NCBI RefSeq assembly: GCF_016862935.1
Contig: NZ_BONX01000011.1
Span: forward strand, 62,001 to 126,000
DNA: 64,000 bases
Direction: 5' to 3'
DNA from: Plantactinospora mayteni
GTDB lineage: Bacteria > Actinomycetota > Actinomycetes > Mycobacteriales > Micromonosporaceae
Below the pieces are notes generated by a model. That model was not told the DNA's origin, did no database searches, and saw only the letters and a list, made by a program, of their open reading frames with translations. The translations under genes and the position numbers were made by a program. This document shows, one piece after another, positions 1 through 8,339 of this stretch (position 1 is its first letter; each line of letters opens with the position of its first letter).

Positions 1-137
1 TCCAGCTCGTCCAGCGCGGCGAGCTGGTCGGCGCGGGGCGCGGGCGGACGGTGCCACGGCACCAGCAGCGCCGTGGCGACGACGAGCAGCACCACGAGGG
101 CGACGAGGGTCAGCCCGGCCCAGGCACGCGGCGTCAT
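1..137 (-). CDS. Membrane protein N-terminus, possibly M48 peptidase (partial)
   Basis: This is the first 45 codons of a gene that runs off the left edge. From an ATG at 137 it reads MTPRAWAGLTLVALVVLL, a single hydrophobic helix, followed by a stretch with the motif VPWHRPPAPRADQLAALDEL. The helix followed by a proline/arginine-rich turn resembles the start of actinobacterial M48-type membrane metalloproteases as I remember them, but no catalytic motif lies inside the window, so the family is a guess. It lies about 100 bases downstream of the small gene at 242-466, on the same strand, and could be cotranscribed with it. Confidence 0.5.
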   Translation of the reverse strand, partial: MTPRAWAGLTLVALVVLLVVATALLVPWHRPPAPRADQLAALDEL

Positions 138-241
138 GCCGTCGCCCGTACCCGCTCGGTCATCCGATCCGCCCTTCGCCAGCCCGATCGCGCGGCCAAT
201 CCTATGCCGGACCGCCCGTCGGAATCCCGCTGGCGGCCGGA

Positions 242-466
242 CTACGCGACCCGGCGGCGTCGGCGCCGGTTGGCGAGCCGCAGCGGCGCCGAGACCGGGG
301 CGTCCAGGATCTCGACGTCGAAGCCGGCCCGGGTGAAGACCTCGATCGCGTGCATCTCGTCGGCGGTCAGCGCGGCCTGCCCGGGTGGCTGGTCCAGCAG
401 GGCACTCACCAGGCACCCGGAACAGGCCGCACCCCGCAGGGTGCAACCGTCGCAGTCGATGAGCAT
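242..466 (-). CDS. Small conserved protein with paired CxxC motifs
   Basis: A 74-residue protein. The N-terminus carries two cysteine pairs, CDGC at residues 5-8 and CSGC at 15-18, spaced as in a small metal or iron-sulfur site. A short acidic/hydrophobic segment follows (VEILDAPVSAPLRL), and the tail ends in a run of arginines. The ATG at 466 is chosen because a strong GGAG lies about 8 bases upstream and the cysteine pairs begin right after it; longer in-frame extensions are arginine-rich and look non-coding. I do not recognise a named family and assign no function. The upstream region carries a DNA-damage type promoter motif (532-554), so damage induction is possible. Confidence 0.75.
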   Translation of the reverse strand: MLIDCDGCTLRGAACSGCLVSALLDQPPGQAALTADEMHAIEVFTRAGFDVEILDAPVSAPLRLANRRRRRRVA

Positions 467-868
467 CTGCTCACTCCTCAAAGCAGCGGGAGACGGCGGT
501 TGTCGTGACGCGGCCACCGTCCGTGACATCGACGCTAGAACAGGGGTACGACAAAACCTCCGTTGCCGCCCAACGCCCCCATCAGGATGATCAACGGACA
601 AAGGGCGCCGGGCGTATCGCGGGCGCTCCCCGGGGTGGGGACAACGGTCGTCGGGAGCGCCTCGCCCAGCGTTCGTCGCCGACGTTCCTCGCCGAGCGGT
701 TCGTCGCCAACGGTTCTCGCTCCGGGCGGAGCCGAGCGTTCTCGCTCCGAGCGTTCTCGCTCCGAGCGGAGCCGAGCGTAGCCGCCCGGGCAACGTCGCA
801 CGGCCCCCCGGCAACGGCACCGTCGGCCCGTCACCCGTCGGAGGCGGGTTGCCCGGCGGGCGCGCTGC
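467..868. repeat. Intergenic region with 15-base tandem repeats
   Basis: About 400 bases between the NYN gene and the cysteine-motif gene, both on the minus strand. Besides the promoter at 532-554 it holds a 15-base direct repeat (gagcgttctcgctcc at 734-748 and 749-763, with a variant at 764-778) in which GCTCC and GGAGC can pair, so it may fold into small hairpins and help end NYN transcription. Short open frames here are low-complexity arginine/serine strings and are not convincing genes. Confidence 0.5.
532..554 (-). promoter_or_regulatory. PafBC / RecA-NDp-like promoter
   Basis: On the minus strand this reads TTGTC, then 12 bases, then TAGCGT. The arrangement and total length (23 bases) match the mycobacterial recA P1 element, TTGTCRGTG-N8-TANNNT, which is activated by PafBC after DNA damage. 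The R-GTG part is only partly kept (TTGTCGTAC). Transcription would start near 525, about 60 bases before the ATG at 466. Function is inferred from the motif alone. Confidence 0.5.
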
Positions 869-2740
869 TCAGGAGCGGGCGAGCCGGCGGAGCAGGGAGT
901 CCGCGCCGAGCGGATAGGCGCCGTGCCGGCGTACCCCGTCGGCGACCTCGCGGTCGGAGGAGACCACCACGATCGGCCGGCCGGCCGGCTCGGCCCGGAC
1001 CAGCCGGCGGATCAGGTCGTCGGCGGTCTCGCCCTTCCGGGAGAACAGCACCCGTACCCCGCGCGGCGAGGGCGGCAGCCCGTGCATCCGCTCGGCGCCG
1101 TCGAAGACGACCGTCACCTCGTCACCGGTCTGCGCCGCGATGCCGCCGAGGCCGGTGATCAGACGCTTGCGCTGCTGCTCCAGGGACATGTCGCCGAAGC
1201 CGCGCTTGGTGACGTTGTAGCCGTCCACCACCAGGTGCGCCCGGGGCAGCGCCAGCAACTCGTCCAGCCGGGCCGGGTCGTCGGTGTCCAGCGCACGGGC
1301 CGAGTTGGCGGCCGCCGGGCGCTCGGCGAACGCGTCGGCGACGTAGTCGGCCGGCAACCGGTCGGCGGGATCGAGGGCGAGTTCCCTGCGCAGCCCGACG
1401 GCGGCCCGGCCGATCGTCTCCAGCAGCAGCCAGAGCCGGGCGTCGTCGACCGAGCGGGCCTCCTTGGCCGTCTGCCGGACCGCACCGGCGGTCGCCTCGG
1501 CCTCGGCCAGCCGGGCCCGTACCCGGCGCAGCTCCGCCTCGTGGTCGGCCGTGGCCCGGTTGGCCCGGCCCTTCTCGGTGGCCAGCAGCTCGGCCGCCCG
1601 CCGCTGCCCGGCCTGGGTCTCCCGCAGCGTCCGGCCCAGTACCCGGTTCTCCTCGCGGAGCTGGCCCAACTCCTCCCGGAGCCGGGCCACCTCGTCGCGC
1701 AGCTTGTCCGCCTCCACCTTCGCCACCGCACGGTCGTGCTCGGCCCGGGTGGCCCGCTGTTCGGCCTCGCGGACCAGTTCGGCGACGACCGCGCTGTCCA
1801 CCTCGGCCCGGACCGCCGCACCGGCATCCTCGACCAGGTGACGCCAGCCCGGCGGCCGGGTCAGGTAGGCGAGCGCGGCGACCTCCACCGGATCGGCGGC
1901 GGCCGGACTTCCCCCGGAGACCACCACGGACCCGAGTTCGCCGGCCTCGGAGAGCACCCGGCTGGCCACCCGCTGCCGGAACAGCGGGTCGGCGGCGAGC
2001 TGGGTGGCGATCGGTCCACCGCCGAGCCGGGCCCGCCGGTTCGGCGCGAACTTGGCGACCCGGCGCAGCGGCGGCGGCAGTTCGTCGGCGGGCAGCGTCG
2101 GCAGCGCGGCGGCGGCCAGGCTGACGATCCGGGCCCGGACCGGCTCCGGCAGCGTCGGCTCCGGCTCCCGATCACCCGCCTCCCGATCGGCCGACCCGTC
2201 ACCACCCAGCTCACTACCGGCCGGCCCGCCATCACCCGCCTCCCGATCGACCGACCCGCCGCCACCCAGCTCACTACCGGCCGGCCCGCCATCACCCGCC
2301 TCCCGATCGACCGACCCGCCGCCACCCGGCTCACTGCCGGCCGGCCCGCTCCCGGTCAGGTCGGTGCCGTCCGGCTCATGGTCGGCCGGGTCGACGCTGG
2401 TCGCATCGGCGCTGGTCGGATCGGCGTTGGTCGGATCGGTGCCGATCGGATCGGTGCCGGCCAGGTTGCCGCCGGCCGGCTCGGGACCAGCCGGGTCAGG
2501 ACCGGTCCGGTCGCCGCCGGTCGGCTCCGTCGGATGGTCGGTGGGTGGCACGGCTTCGCCGCCGGTGGAGCCGGGCGGGGTGTCGGTGAGCAGCGTGGGC
2601 TCCGGCTCCTCGGCACCGGGTACGGCCGGACGCGGCTCGTCGGTACCGTCGTCCCGCCCGGGATCGCCAGCACGCTCGGAGCGCGCGAGCTGCGCCGCCT
2701 CCTCCGGGAGGCGGTCGTCGGACGGTTCGGCGCGGGGCAT
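869..2740 (-). CDS. NYN-domain protein (YacP-like nuclease fold)
   Basis: A 623-residue protein. Residues about 1-195 are disordered and full of Gly, Asp, Pro and Glu, and include pentapeptide-like DPT repeats and 20-residue repeats encoded by exact 60-base DNA units (2161-2340). Residues about 200-310 form a conserved actinobacterial domain. About 315-430 is a charged coiled coil (EAEQRATRAEHDRAVAKVEA is typical). The C-terminus from about 480 is a NYN/DUF901 domain with HLVVDGYNVTK, VVFDGAE, a GETADDLIRRL acidic site and VVSSDREVA, the pattern of PIN-like ribonucleases related to YacP/Rae1. It is probably an RNA-processing or RNA-quality-control protein. The ATG at 2740 follows a GGGAG site. 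It is the left neighbour of the divergent DEDDh exonuclease. Confidence 0.8.
   Translation of the reverse strand: MPRAEPSDDRLPEEAAQLARSERAGDPGRDDGTDEPRPAVPGAEEPEPTLLTDTPPGSTGGEAVPPTDHPTEPTGGDRTGPDPAGPEPAGGNLAGTDPIGTDPTNADPTSADATSVDPADHEPDGTDLTGSGPAGSEPGGGGSVDREAGDGGPAGSELGGGGSVDREAGDGGPAGSELGGDGSADREAGDREPEPTLPEPVRARIVSLAAAALPTLPADELPPPLRRVAKFAPNRRARLGGGPIATQLAADPLFRQRVASRVLSEAGELGSVVVSGGSPAAADPVEVAALAYLTRPPGWRHLVEDAGAAVRAEVDSAVVAELVREAEQRATRAEHDRAVAKVEADKLRDEVARLREELGQLREENRVLGRTLRETQAGQRRAAELLATEKGRANRATADHEAELRRVRARLAEAEATAGAVRQTAKEARSVDDARLWLLLETIGRAAVGLRRELALDPADRLPADYVADAFAERPAAANSARALDTDDPARLDELLALPRAHLVVDGYNVTKRGFGDMSLEQQRKRLITGLGGIAAQTGDEVTVVFDGAERMHGLPPSPRGVRVLFSRKGETADDLIRRLVRAEPAGRPIVVVSSDREVADGVRRHGAYPLGADSLLRRLARS
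2161..2480 (-). repeat. Intragenic 60-base and 15-base tandem repeats
   Basis: Three copies of a 60-base unit (2161-2220 with changes, then 2221-2280 and 2281-2340) are followed by about six 15-base units around 2392-2480. Both periods are multiples of three and expand the disordered N-terminus of the NYN protein without breaking the frame. High identity between the units points to recent slippage or unequal recombination. Confidence 0.85.
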
Positions 2741-2854
2741 GTCGCCAGTCTCCCACCGACACCCACCCGAGCGCCCGACACCTCAGATGATCTCGCCCCG
2801 TCGGCCCCCGGTAACGAGTGGTACGGATGATACGGAAGTGTCGTACGTGCCGCC

Positions 2855-2870
2855 TAACCTGCCCGCCGTG
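2855..2870 (+). promoter_or_regulatory. Leaderless promoter of the DEDDh exonuclease
   Basis: TAACCT (2855-2860) is followed by 7 bases and then a GTG at 2868. This is the geometry of an actinobacterial -10 element whose transcript starts at the first base of the start codon. It supports 2868 over the in-frame alternative GTG at 2838. Confidence 0.65.
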
Positions 2871-4634
2871 GTCCCACCTCAATATGTCCAGGGCACGTTG
2901 GACGGCCTGCCACCCGGCACTCCCGGCGCGGACGGCTGGCCCGACGAGGCGACATCGCTGCGCCAGACCACCTTCGTGGTGCTCGACCTGGAGACGACCG
3001 GGGGTGCCCCGGACGGCGGCGGGATCACCGAGATCGGCGCGGTCAAGGTGCGCGGCGGCGAGGAGCTGGGCATCCTGGCCACCCTGGTCAACCCGGGTGA
3101 GCCGATCCCGCCCTTCATCACGGTGCTGACCGGGATCACCCAGGCGATGCTGCTGCCGGCCCCGCCGGTCGAGGAGGTGCTGCCCAGCCTGCTGGAGTTC
3201 CTCCGCGGCGCGGTGCTGGTCGCGCACAACGCGCCCTACGACGTGGGTTTCCTCAAGGCGGCCTGCGCCCGGCACGGCTACACCTGGCCGAACCCGCGGG
3301 TGCTGGACACGGCGGCGCTGGCCCGCCGGGTACTCACCCGGGACGAGGTGCCCAACCGCAAGCTCGGCACCCTGGCGGCCTACTTCCGCACCCCGCACCA
3401 GCCGACCCACCGGGCGCTGGCCGACGCGCACGCCACCGTGGACGTGCTGCACGGGCTGATCGCCCGGCTGGGCGGGCACCGGGTGGAGACCCTCGGCGAG
3501 GCGATCGAGTTCGCCAGGGCGGTCACCCCGACCCAGCGCCGCAAGCGGCACCTGGCCGAAGGGCTGCCCAAGGTGCCCGGGGTCTACATCTTCCGGGCCG
3601 CCGACGACCGGCCGCTCTACGTCGGCACCTCCGGCGACATCGCCACCCGGGTCCGCAGCTACTTCACCGCCGCCGAGAAGCGGGCCCGGATCTCGGAGAT
3701 GCTGGCCGCCGCCGAGCGGGTCGAGGCGGTCGAGTGCGCCCATCCGCTGGAGGCGGAGGTACGCGAGCTGCGGCTGATCGCGGCGCACGCTCCGCCGTAC
3801 AATCGCCGGTCGAAGTTTCCGGAGCGGGTGGTCTGGCTCAAGTTGACCTCGGAGCCCTACCCGCGACTCTCCCTGGTCCGGTCGCTGGGCCCGGACGACG
3901 CGGCCTATCTCGGCCCGTTCAGCTCCCGCCGCTCGGCAGAGTTGGCCGCGGCCGGGGTGCACGACGCGGTGCCGCTGCGCCAGTGCACCCCCCGGCTCTC
4001 GGTCCGGACCACCAGCCCGGCCTGCGCCCTGGCCGAGCTGGGTCGCTGCCCGGCGCCCTGCGAGCACCGGATCTCGGTCGAGGACTACACGGCCCGCGCG
4101 GTCGAGCCGGTCCGCTCCGCCCTGGCGGACGACCCCCAGGTGGTGGTCGACGCGCTGCTGGCCCGGATCGGGGTGCTCGCCGACGCCCGGCGCTACGAGG
4201 AGGCGGCGGTGGTCCGGAGCCGGCTGGCGGCGGTACTCCGGGCCACCGTCCGGATGCAACGGCTGGTCGGGCTGACCCGGATCGGCGAGTTGGCCGCCGC
4301 CCGCCGGGCCGCCGACGGCGGTTGGGAGATCGCGGTGATCCGGCACGGCCGGCTGGCCGGGGCCGGCACCGCCGCGCCGGGCGTGCCGCCCCGGGGGGTA
4401 CTCGACCTGGTCCGGGCCACCGCCGAGACCGTGCTGCCGGGGCACGGCCCGGTGCCGAACGCCTCGGCCGAGGAGTCCGAACGCATCCTGTCCTGGTTGG
4501 AGCGACCCGACACGCGGCTGGTGGAGACATCAACCGGTTGGGCCTCCCCGGCCAGGGGCGCGGGGCGGTTCCGTGACCTGCTGGTCCGGGCCGAGGCGGC
4601 GTCGTCGCGACAACTCCCGACCGAACGCACATAG
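2868..4634 (+). CDS. DEDDh exonuclease / GIY-YIG nuclease fusion
   Basis: A 588-residue two-nuclease protein. Residues about 35-200 are a DnaQ/epsilon-like DEDDh 3'-5' exonuclease: ExoI is VVLDLETTG, ExoII is HNAPYD and ExoIII is HRALADAHAT. About 230-310 is a UvrC-type GIY-YIG domain (PKVPGVYIF, PLYVGTSGDI). A UvrC-like C-terminal region follows, containing CALAELGRCPAPC and a UVR-like helical segment (DARRYEEAAVVRSRLA). M. tuberculosis Rv2191 is the known homologue of this fusion and is thought to act in DNA repair. As in M. tuberculosis, the locus lies beside trpD and the qcr/cta genes, though here about 10 kb of other genes have come between. It is divergent from the NYN gene. Confidence 0.9.
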   Translation: MVPPQYVQGTLDGLPPGTPGADGWPDEATSLRQTTFVVLDLETTGGAPDGGGITEIGAVKVRGGEELGILATLVNPGEPIPPFITVLTGITQAMLLPAPPVEEVLPSLLEFLRGAVLVAHNAPYDVGFLKAACARHGYTWPNPRVLDTAALARRVLTRDEVPNRKLGTLAAYFRTPHQPTHRALADAHATVDVLHGLIARLGGHRVETLGEAIEFARAVTPTQRRKRHLAEGLPKVPGVYIFRAADDRPLYVGTSGDIATRVRSYFTAAEKRARISEMLAAAERVEAVECAHPLEAEVRELRLIAAHAPPYNRRSKFPERVVWLKLTSEPYPRLSLVRSLGPDDAAYLGPFSSRRSAELAAAGVHDAVPLRQCTPRLSVRTTSPACALAELGRCPAPCEHRISVEDYTARAVEPVRSALADDPQVVVDALLARIGVLADARRYEEAAVVRSRLAAVLRATVRMQRLVGLTRIGELAAARRAADGGWEIAVIRHGRLAGAGTAAPGVPPRGVLDLVRATAETVLPGHGPVPNASAEESERILSWLERPDTRLVETSTGWASPARGAGRFRDLLVRAEAASSRQLPTERT

Positions 4635-4666
4635 GCAAGTGACCGATCGGACGACCTTCACTCCTT

Positions 4667-4672
4667 TAGGCT
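4667..4672 (+). promoter_or_regulatory. Candidate -10 box of the RSH gene
   Basis: TAGGCT lies in a relatively AT-rich stretch (cctttaggctgttagagaag) about 100 bases before the RSH start. Transcription would begin near 4679 and leave a leader of about 100 bases, so this is a conventional rather than leaderless promoter. No clear -35 hexamer is visible. Confidence 0.4.
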
Positions 4673-4777
4673 GTTAGAGAAGTGCAGTCCTGCCCGATTT
4701 CGGGGCTTGCGTTCGCACCGGCACTCCGGTGTGTCCGTCGGCACCGGACGCGGCGGTGAGTGAGGGGGTGGCTCCGC

Positions 4778-6559
4778 GTGGACCTCGAAGCCGGTCACGG
4801 TGCTGCCTTCGGAAGCGCCCGCCCGACGGAGATCACGCTGAGCAGGCGGCTGCGCTCGCTGCTCTCCTGGCCGTCCGCTGAGGACGATCCGGTGACCCAC
4901 CTGGTCCGGGCCCACCGCAGCGTGCACCCCAGCGCCGACGTCGGGGTGCTGCGCCGCAGCTACGCCATTGCCGAGAGCATGCACCGGGGGCAGTTCCGCA
5001 AGAGCGGCGAGCCGTACATCACCCATCCGCTGGCGGTGGCGCAGATCTGCGCCGAGTTGGGGATGGACACCGTGACCCTGGTCGCCGCGCTGCTGCACGA
5101 CACCGTGGAGGACACCCGCTACACCCTTCAGGCGCTCACCGGCGACTTCGGACGCGAGGTGGCGCACCTGGTCGACGGGGTGACCAAGTTCGACAAGGCG
5201 TTCTACGGCAAGGCCGCCGAGGCCGAGACGATCCGCAAGATGATCATCGCTGCGGGCAAGGACGTCCGGGTGCTGATCATCAAGCTCGCCGACCGGCTGC
5301 ACAACATGCGTACCCTCGACGCCCGTTCGCTCGCCTCCCGGGCCCGGATCGCCCGGGCCACCCAGGAGGTACTGGTCCCGCTCTGCGACCGGCTCGGCAT
5401 CCAGGCACTCAAGCGCGACCTGGACGACGTGGTGCTGCGCCACCTCGAACCCGAGGCATACTCCCGGATCGACGAATACGTGCAGAGCCGGCCGGACTGG
5501 GCCGGCTATCTCGTCGACGTGGTGGGCCAGGCCAAGGTGGTGCTCCGGCGCGACAAGATCGTCTCGACGGTACGGCGCCGGGACCGGCACTACTACTCGA
5601 TCTGGAAGGACACCGTCGCCCGGGAGCAGACCACCCCGTTCGACCTGCCCCGGATCGCCATCGTGGTGGACGGGCCGGACACCGACTGCTACGCCGCGCT
5701 CGGCTCGATCCACGGGCTCTGGCGGCCGGTCGCCGGGCGGTTCAAGGACTACATCGCCGCACCGAAGAACAACCTCTACAAGTCCCTGCACACCACGGTG
5801 ATCGGGCCGAACGAGCGGACCGTCGAGGTGCTGATCCGGACCAGGACGATGGACCAGTCCGCCGAGTACGGCATCGCCGCCGACTTCCGCTTTCCCAAGC
5901 TCGGCGTGGACGCCGCAGGCAGCGCCGAACAGCTCGACTGGCTGCAACGGGTGCTCAACTGGGAACGGGACACCGCCGACCCGGCGCAGTTCCTCCAGTC
6001 GCTGCGCTGCGACCTCGCCGAGACCCAGATCCAGGTCTTCGCCGAGGGCCGGCAGATCGTCCTGCCGGCCGGCTCCACCCCGGTCGACCTGGCGTACGAG
6101 CTGGGTCCGCACCGGGGCGACCACTGCCTCGCCGCGAAGATCAATGGCCGGCTGGCCCCGCTCTCGTCGGAGCTGGACGAGGGCGACGTGGTCGAGATCT
6201 TCAGCGAGACCGACGCGCAGGGCGAGTTCGACCTGGCGGTCGCCCCACCGGGGCCGCGCAAGGAGTGGCTCGGCTTCGTCAAGTCACCGCACGCGCAGAT
6301 GCAGATCAACCGCTGGTTCGCCGAGCACCAGGAGCCGGCGATCTCGATCACCGACAAGGTCCGGCTCGGCCGGGCCACCATCGGGCTGACGCTGCGCAAG
6401 CACGACCGGGGGCTCGCCAACGACCTGCCGCTGCGCCGGCTGGCCGAGGAGCAGGGCTATCCCGACCTGGAAACCCTGCTGGTCGCGGTGGTGGACCGGA
6501 CGGTCGAGCCGGACACGGTGGTCGAGCAGTTGATCGCGTTGGTGGACCACCAGGAGTGA
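4778..6559 (+). CDS. RelA/SpoT homologue lacking the ACT domain
   Basis: About 593 residues. The HD hydrolase domain is intact: YITHPLAVA, LLHDTVEDT and LADRLHNMRTL carry the metal and ppGpp-hydrolysis residues. The following synthetase-like domain keeps GRFKDYIAAPK and SLHTTVIGP but departs from the canonical pattern at several points: NLYKSLHT instead of NGYQSLHT, VEVLIRT instead of IEVQIRT, AADFRF instead of AAHWxY, and loss of the usual acidic strand before DCYAALG. A TGS domain follows (about 395-455), and the protein ends with a short helical region and no C-terminal ACT domain. Full-length Rel proteins are about 750-850 residues, so this looks like a second RSH with probable hydrolase activity. 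The GTG at 4778 is preferred because GAGGGGG lies 8-9 bases upstream; a GTG at 4760 is also possible. Confidence 0.85.
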   Translation: MDLEAGHGAAFGSARPTEITLSRRLRSLLSWPSAEDDPVTHLVRAHRSVHPSADVGVLRRSYAIAESMHRGQFRKSGEPYITHPLAVAQICAELGMDTVTLVAALLHDTVEDTRYTLQALTGDFGREVAHLVDGVTKFDKAFYGKAAEAETIRKMIIAAGKDVRVLIIKLADRLHNMRTLDARSLASRARIARATQEVLVPLCDRLGIQALKRDLDDVVLRHLEPEAYSRIDEYVQSRPDWAGYLVDVVGQAKVVLRRDKIVSTVRRRDRHYYSIWKDTVAREQTTPFDLPRIAIVVDGPDTDCYAALGSIHGLWRPVAGRFKDYIAAPKNNLYKSLHTTVIGPNERTVEVLIRTRTMDQSAEYGIAADFRFPKLGVDAAGSAEQLDWLQRVLNWERDTADPAQFLQSLRCDLAETQIQVFAEGRQIVLPAGSTPVDLAYELGPHRGDHCLAAKINGRLAPLSSELDEGDVVEIFSETDAQGEFDLAVAPPGPRKEWLGFVKSPHAQMQINRWFAEHQEPAISITDKVRLGRATIGLTLRKHDRGLANDLPLRRLAEEQGYPDLETLLVAVVDRTVEPDTVVEQLIALVDHQE

Positions 6560-6599
6560 GAGCTGTGCCCCGGGTCACACGCCGGGCCCGTACGCCATC

Positions 6600-6614
6600 T
6601 AGCCTGGTCCGGTG
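6600..6614 (+). promoter_or_regulatory. Leaderless promoter of the NUDIX gene
   Basis: TAGCCT (6600-6605), 6 bases, GTG at 6612. No ribosome binding site precedes the GTG, which fits a leaderless transcript. Confidence 0.65.
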
Positions 6615-7148
6615 ATCTCCCGCCGCTCGTCGACGCGCGCCGTCGGCTACAAGATCTTCTATCGTCTGCCCCTCGGGGTGCGCCGCCGGTTGGTCCGGCT
6701 GGCGGTGCCGAAGTACATCGTCGGCGCGGTCACCCTGGTCCACGACGCCGAAGCGGCGGCGCCGGGCCGGATCCTGCTGCTGCGCCAGCCCCCGGGTCGG
6801 GGGTGGACGCTGCCGGCCGGGCTGCTCCAGCGCCGCGAGGCCCCGCTGGTCGGCGCCGCCCGGGAACTGCACGAGGAGACCGGCATCGAGCTGCCGCTGA
6901 CGGAGTTCCAGCCGGCCGTGCCGAACGCGGTGGTACACCTCAAGGGCTGGGTCGACATGGTCTTCGAGGTACGCGTCCCGGCCTCGACCACCGAACTGGT
7001 GGTCGACGGCGCCGAGGTCTTCGAGGCCGCCTGGCACCGGCTCGACGAACTGCCCCCGCTCAGCACCGCGACCGCCCGGCTGCTCGCCCACTACCGGATC
7101 GGCCCGCTCGCCGAGCCCGACCGGGCCGGCGCCCCACCACCGTCGTGA
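6612..7148 (+). CDS. NUDIX hydrolase
   Basis: A 178-residue protein with a complete NUDIX box, G-x5-E-x7-REL-x-EE-x-G-I (from GLLQRREAPL to REL and HEETGI), so it should cleave a nucleoside diphosphate linked to another group. The substrate cannot be read from the sequence. The N-terminus is basic (residues 1-35). The stop overlaps the GTG of the nucleotidyltransferase gene (GTGA), which argues for coupled translation and a shared pathway, possibly nucleotide-sugar metabolism or clean-up. Confidence 0.88.
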   Translation: MISRRSSTRAVGYKIFYRLPLGVRRRLVRLAVPKYIVGAVTLVHDAEAAAPGRILLLRQPPGRGWTLPAGLLQRREAPLVGAARELHEETGIELPLTEFQPAVPNAVVHLKGWVDMVFEVRVPASTTELVVDGAEVFEAAWHRLDELPPLSTATARLLAHYRIGPLAEPDRAGAPPPS

Positions 7149-8110
7149 CCACGACCCCCGGCCCGGCCCCACACCTCGGCCCAGCCCCGCATCCCGGCCC
7201 AGCCCCGCATCCCGGTCCGGCGCGGATCGGCTCCGCCTCGCTCGGCGGCGGCGTCGAGGTCTGCGCCGTGGTGCTTGCCGCCGGGGAGGGTCGCCGGCTG
7301 CGCCCGCTCACCGAACACCTGCCGAAGGCGCTCTGTCCGGTGGGGAACGTACCGCTGCTGGACCGGGCGCTCGATCGGGTGTCAGCGCTCGGCTTCGACA
7401 CTCCGGCCACGGTCGCGGTGAACGCCTGCTATCTCGGCGCGCAGGTGGTGTGGCACGTGGGCGGCCGGGCCGCGCTCTCGGTCGAGCCCGGTGACCCGCT
7501 CGGCACCTCCGGCGGGGTGGCCAACCTGCGAAACTGGATCGACGGCCGGGGCGTACTCGTCGGAAACGCCGACGCCTTTCTGGCCGCGCCCGACTCGCCA
7601 CCCGGACCGGACGTCGCCGCGCTGCTCGCCGGATGGGACGGCACGACGGTACGGCTGCTCGGCCAGCCGGTCGACGGGCCGTCCCGCCCCGGCGACTTCG
7701 GCCGGTACCGGTTCGCCGGCTTCTCGCTGCTGCCCTGGACCCGGGTACGCGACCTGCCGGTCGAGCCGACCGAACTGGTGCACACCGTGTGGCGCCCCGC
7801 CGAGGCGGCCGGCGAACTGGAGGTCGTCGAGTTCTCCGGCCGGTACCTCGACACCGGCAGCCCCGCCGACTACCTGGCGGCGAACCTGCACGCGGCGGGC
7901 GGCGGCAGCCTGGTCGACCCGACCGCCGAGGTGACCGGCGAACACCGGTCGGCGGTGATCGGCGCCGGCGCGGTGGTCCGGGGCACCCTCGAACGCTGCG
8001 TGGTCTGGCCCGGCGGCCTGGTCCGGGCCGACGAGCACCTGACCGACGCGGTACGGGTCGGCAACAGCCTGACCGTCCCGGCGTCGGCCACCCCGCCGCC
8101 GGCCCGGTAG
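7145..8110 (+). CDS. Sugar nucleotidyltransferase
   Basis: A 321-residue NTP_transferase-type protein. The signature AVVLAAGEGRRLRPLT followed by LPKALCPVGN is the nucleotide and metal-binding start of glucose-1-phosphate or mannose-1-phosphate nucleotidyltransferases. GTSGGVANL, VGNADAFL and YLDTGSPADYL are further family motifs, and a short left-handed-helix-like end follows (VIGAGAVVRGTLERCVVWPGG). The first 35 residues are a Pro-Gly-Pro-Ala repeat, so the catalytic domain may really begin near 7255. I used the GTG at 7145 because it overlaps the NUDIX stop. The sugar is unknown. Confidence 0.85.
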   Translation: MTTTPGPAPHLGPAPHPGPAPHPGPARIGSASLGGGVEVCAVVLAAGEGRRLRPLTEHLPKALCPVGNVPLLDRALDRVSALGFDTPATVAVNACYLGAQVVWHVGGRAALSVEPGDPLGTSGGVANLRNWIDGRGVLVGNADAFLAAPDSPPGPDVAALLAGWDGTTVRLLGQPVDGPSRPGDFGRYRFAGFSLLPWTRVRDLPVEPTELVHTVWRPAEAAGELEVVEFSGRYLDTGSPADYLAANLHAAGGGSLVDPTAEVTGEHRSAVIGAGAVVRGTLERCVVWPGGLVRADEHLTDAVRVGNSLTVPASATPPPAR

Positions 8111-8230
8111 CCGCCGCGCGCCGTCCTTTCGGGTCCTCGGTCCCGCAGACCGGTAACCGCCGCCGGGCCGGTAGCCGCCGCGAGGCCGGCAGCCGCCGCC
8201 AGACAAGGTAACGCCGCCGGGCCGGTAGCC
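8096..8230 (+). repeat. Tandem repeat spanning the nucleotidyltransferase stop codon
   Basis: About six imperfect copies of a 17-18 base unit (core ccggtagccgccgc) run from the last codons of the nucleotidyltransferase into the intergenic region. The first copy contains the TAG at 8108-8110, and later copies repeat the tag or become taa or cag. Confidence 0.8.
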
Positions 8231-8251
8231 GACGGCGGTCAGCAGAAGCTC

Positions 8252-8257
8252 TAGCAT
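8252..8257 (+). promoter_or_regulatory. Candidate -10 box of the Lrp-type gene
   Basis: TAGCAT at 8252-8257 would start transcription near 8264, giving a leader of about 75 bases that carries the GAGAGGAG ribosome binding site before the GTG at 8340. Confidence 0.4.
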
Positions 8258-8339
8258 GGGCGGGCAGCCGCGACACGGCACCCGTGCTCCGGCCGGCGTG
8301 GGCTGCGCCAGCGAGCACGTCGACGAGAGGAGTCCCCCG

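Noticed and set aside
505-834. Open frames across the 15-base repeats near the left end
   Set aside because: They consist of Arg-Ser-Glu repeats made by the DNA repeat and conflict with the promoter region of the small gene.
923-2830. A 635-codon open frame on the plus strand opposite the NYN gene
   Set aside because: It is antisense to a gene with clear domains, and is a Gly/Arg/Pro/Val string with no recognisable motif. Long open antisense frames are expected at this GC content.
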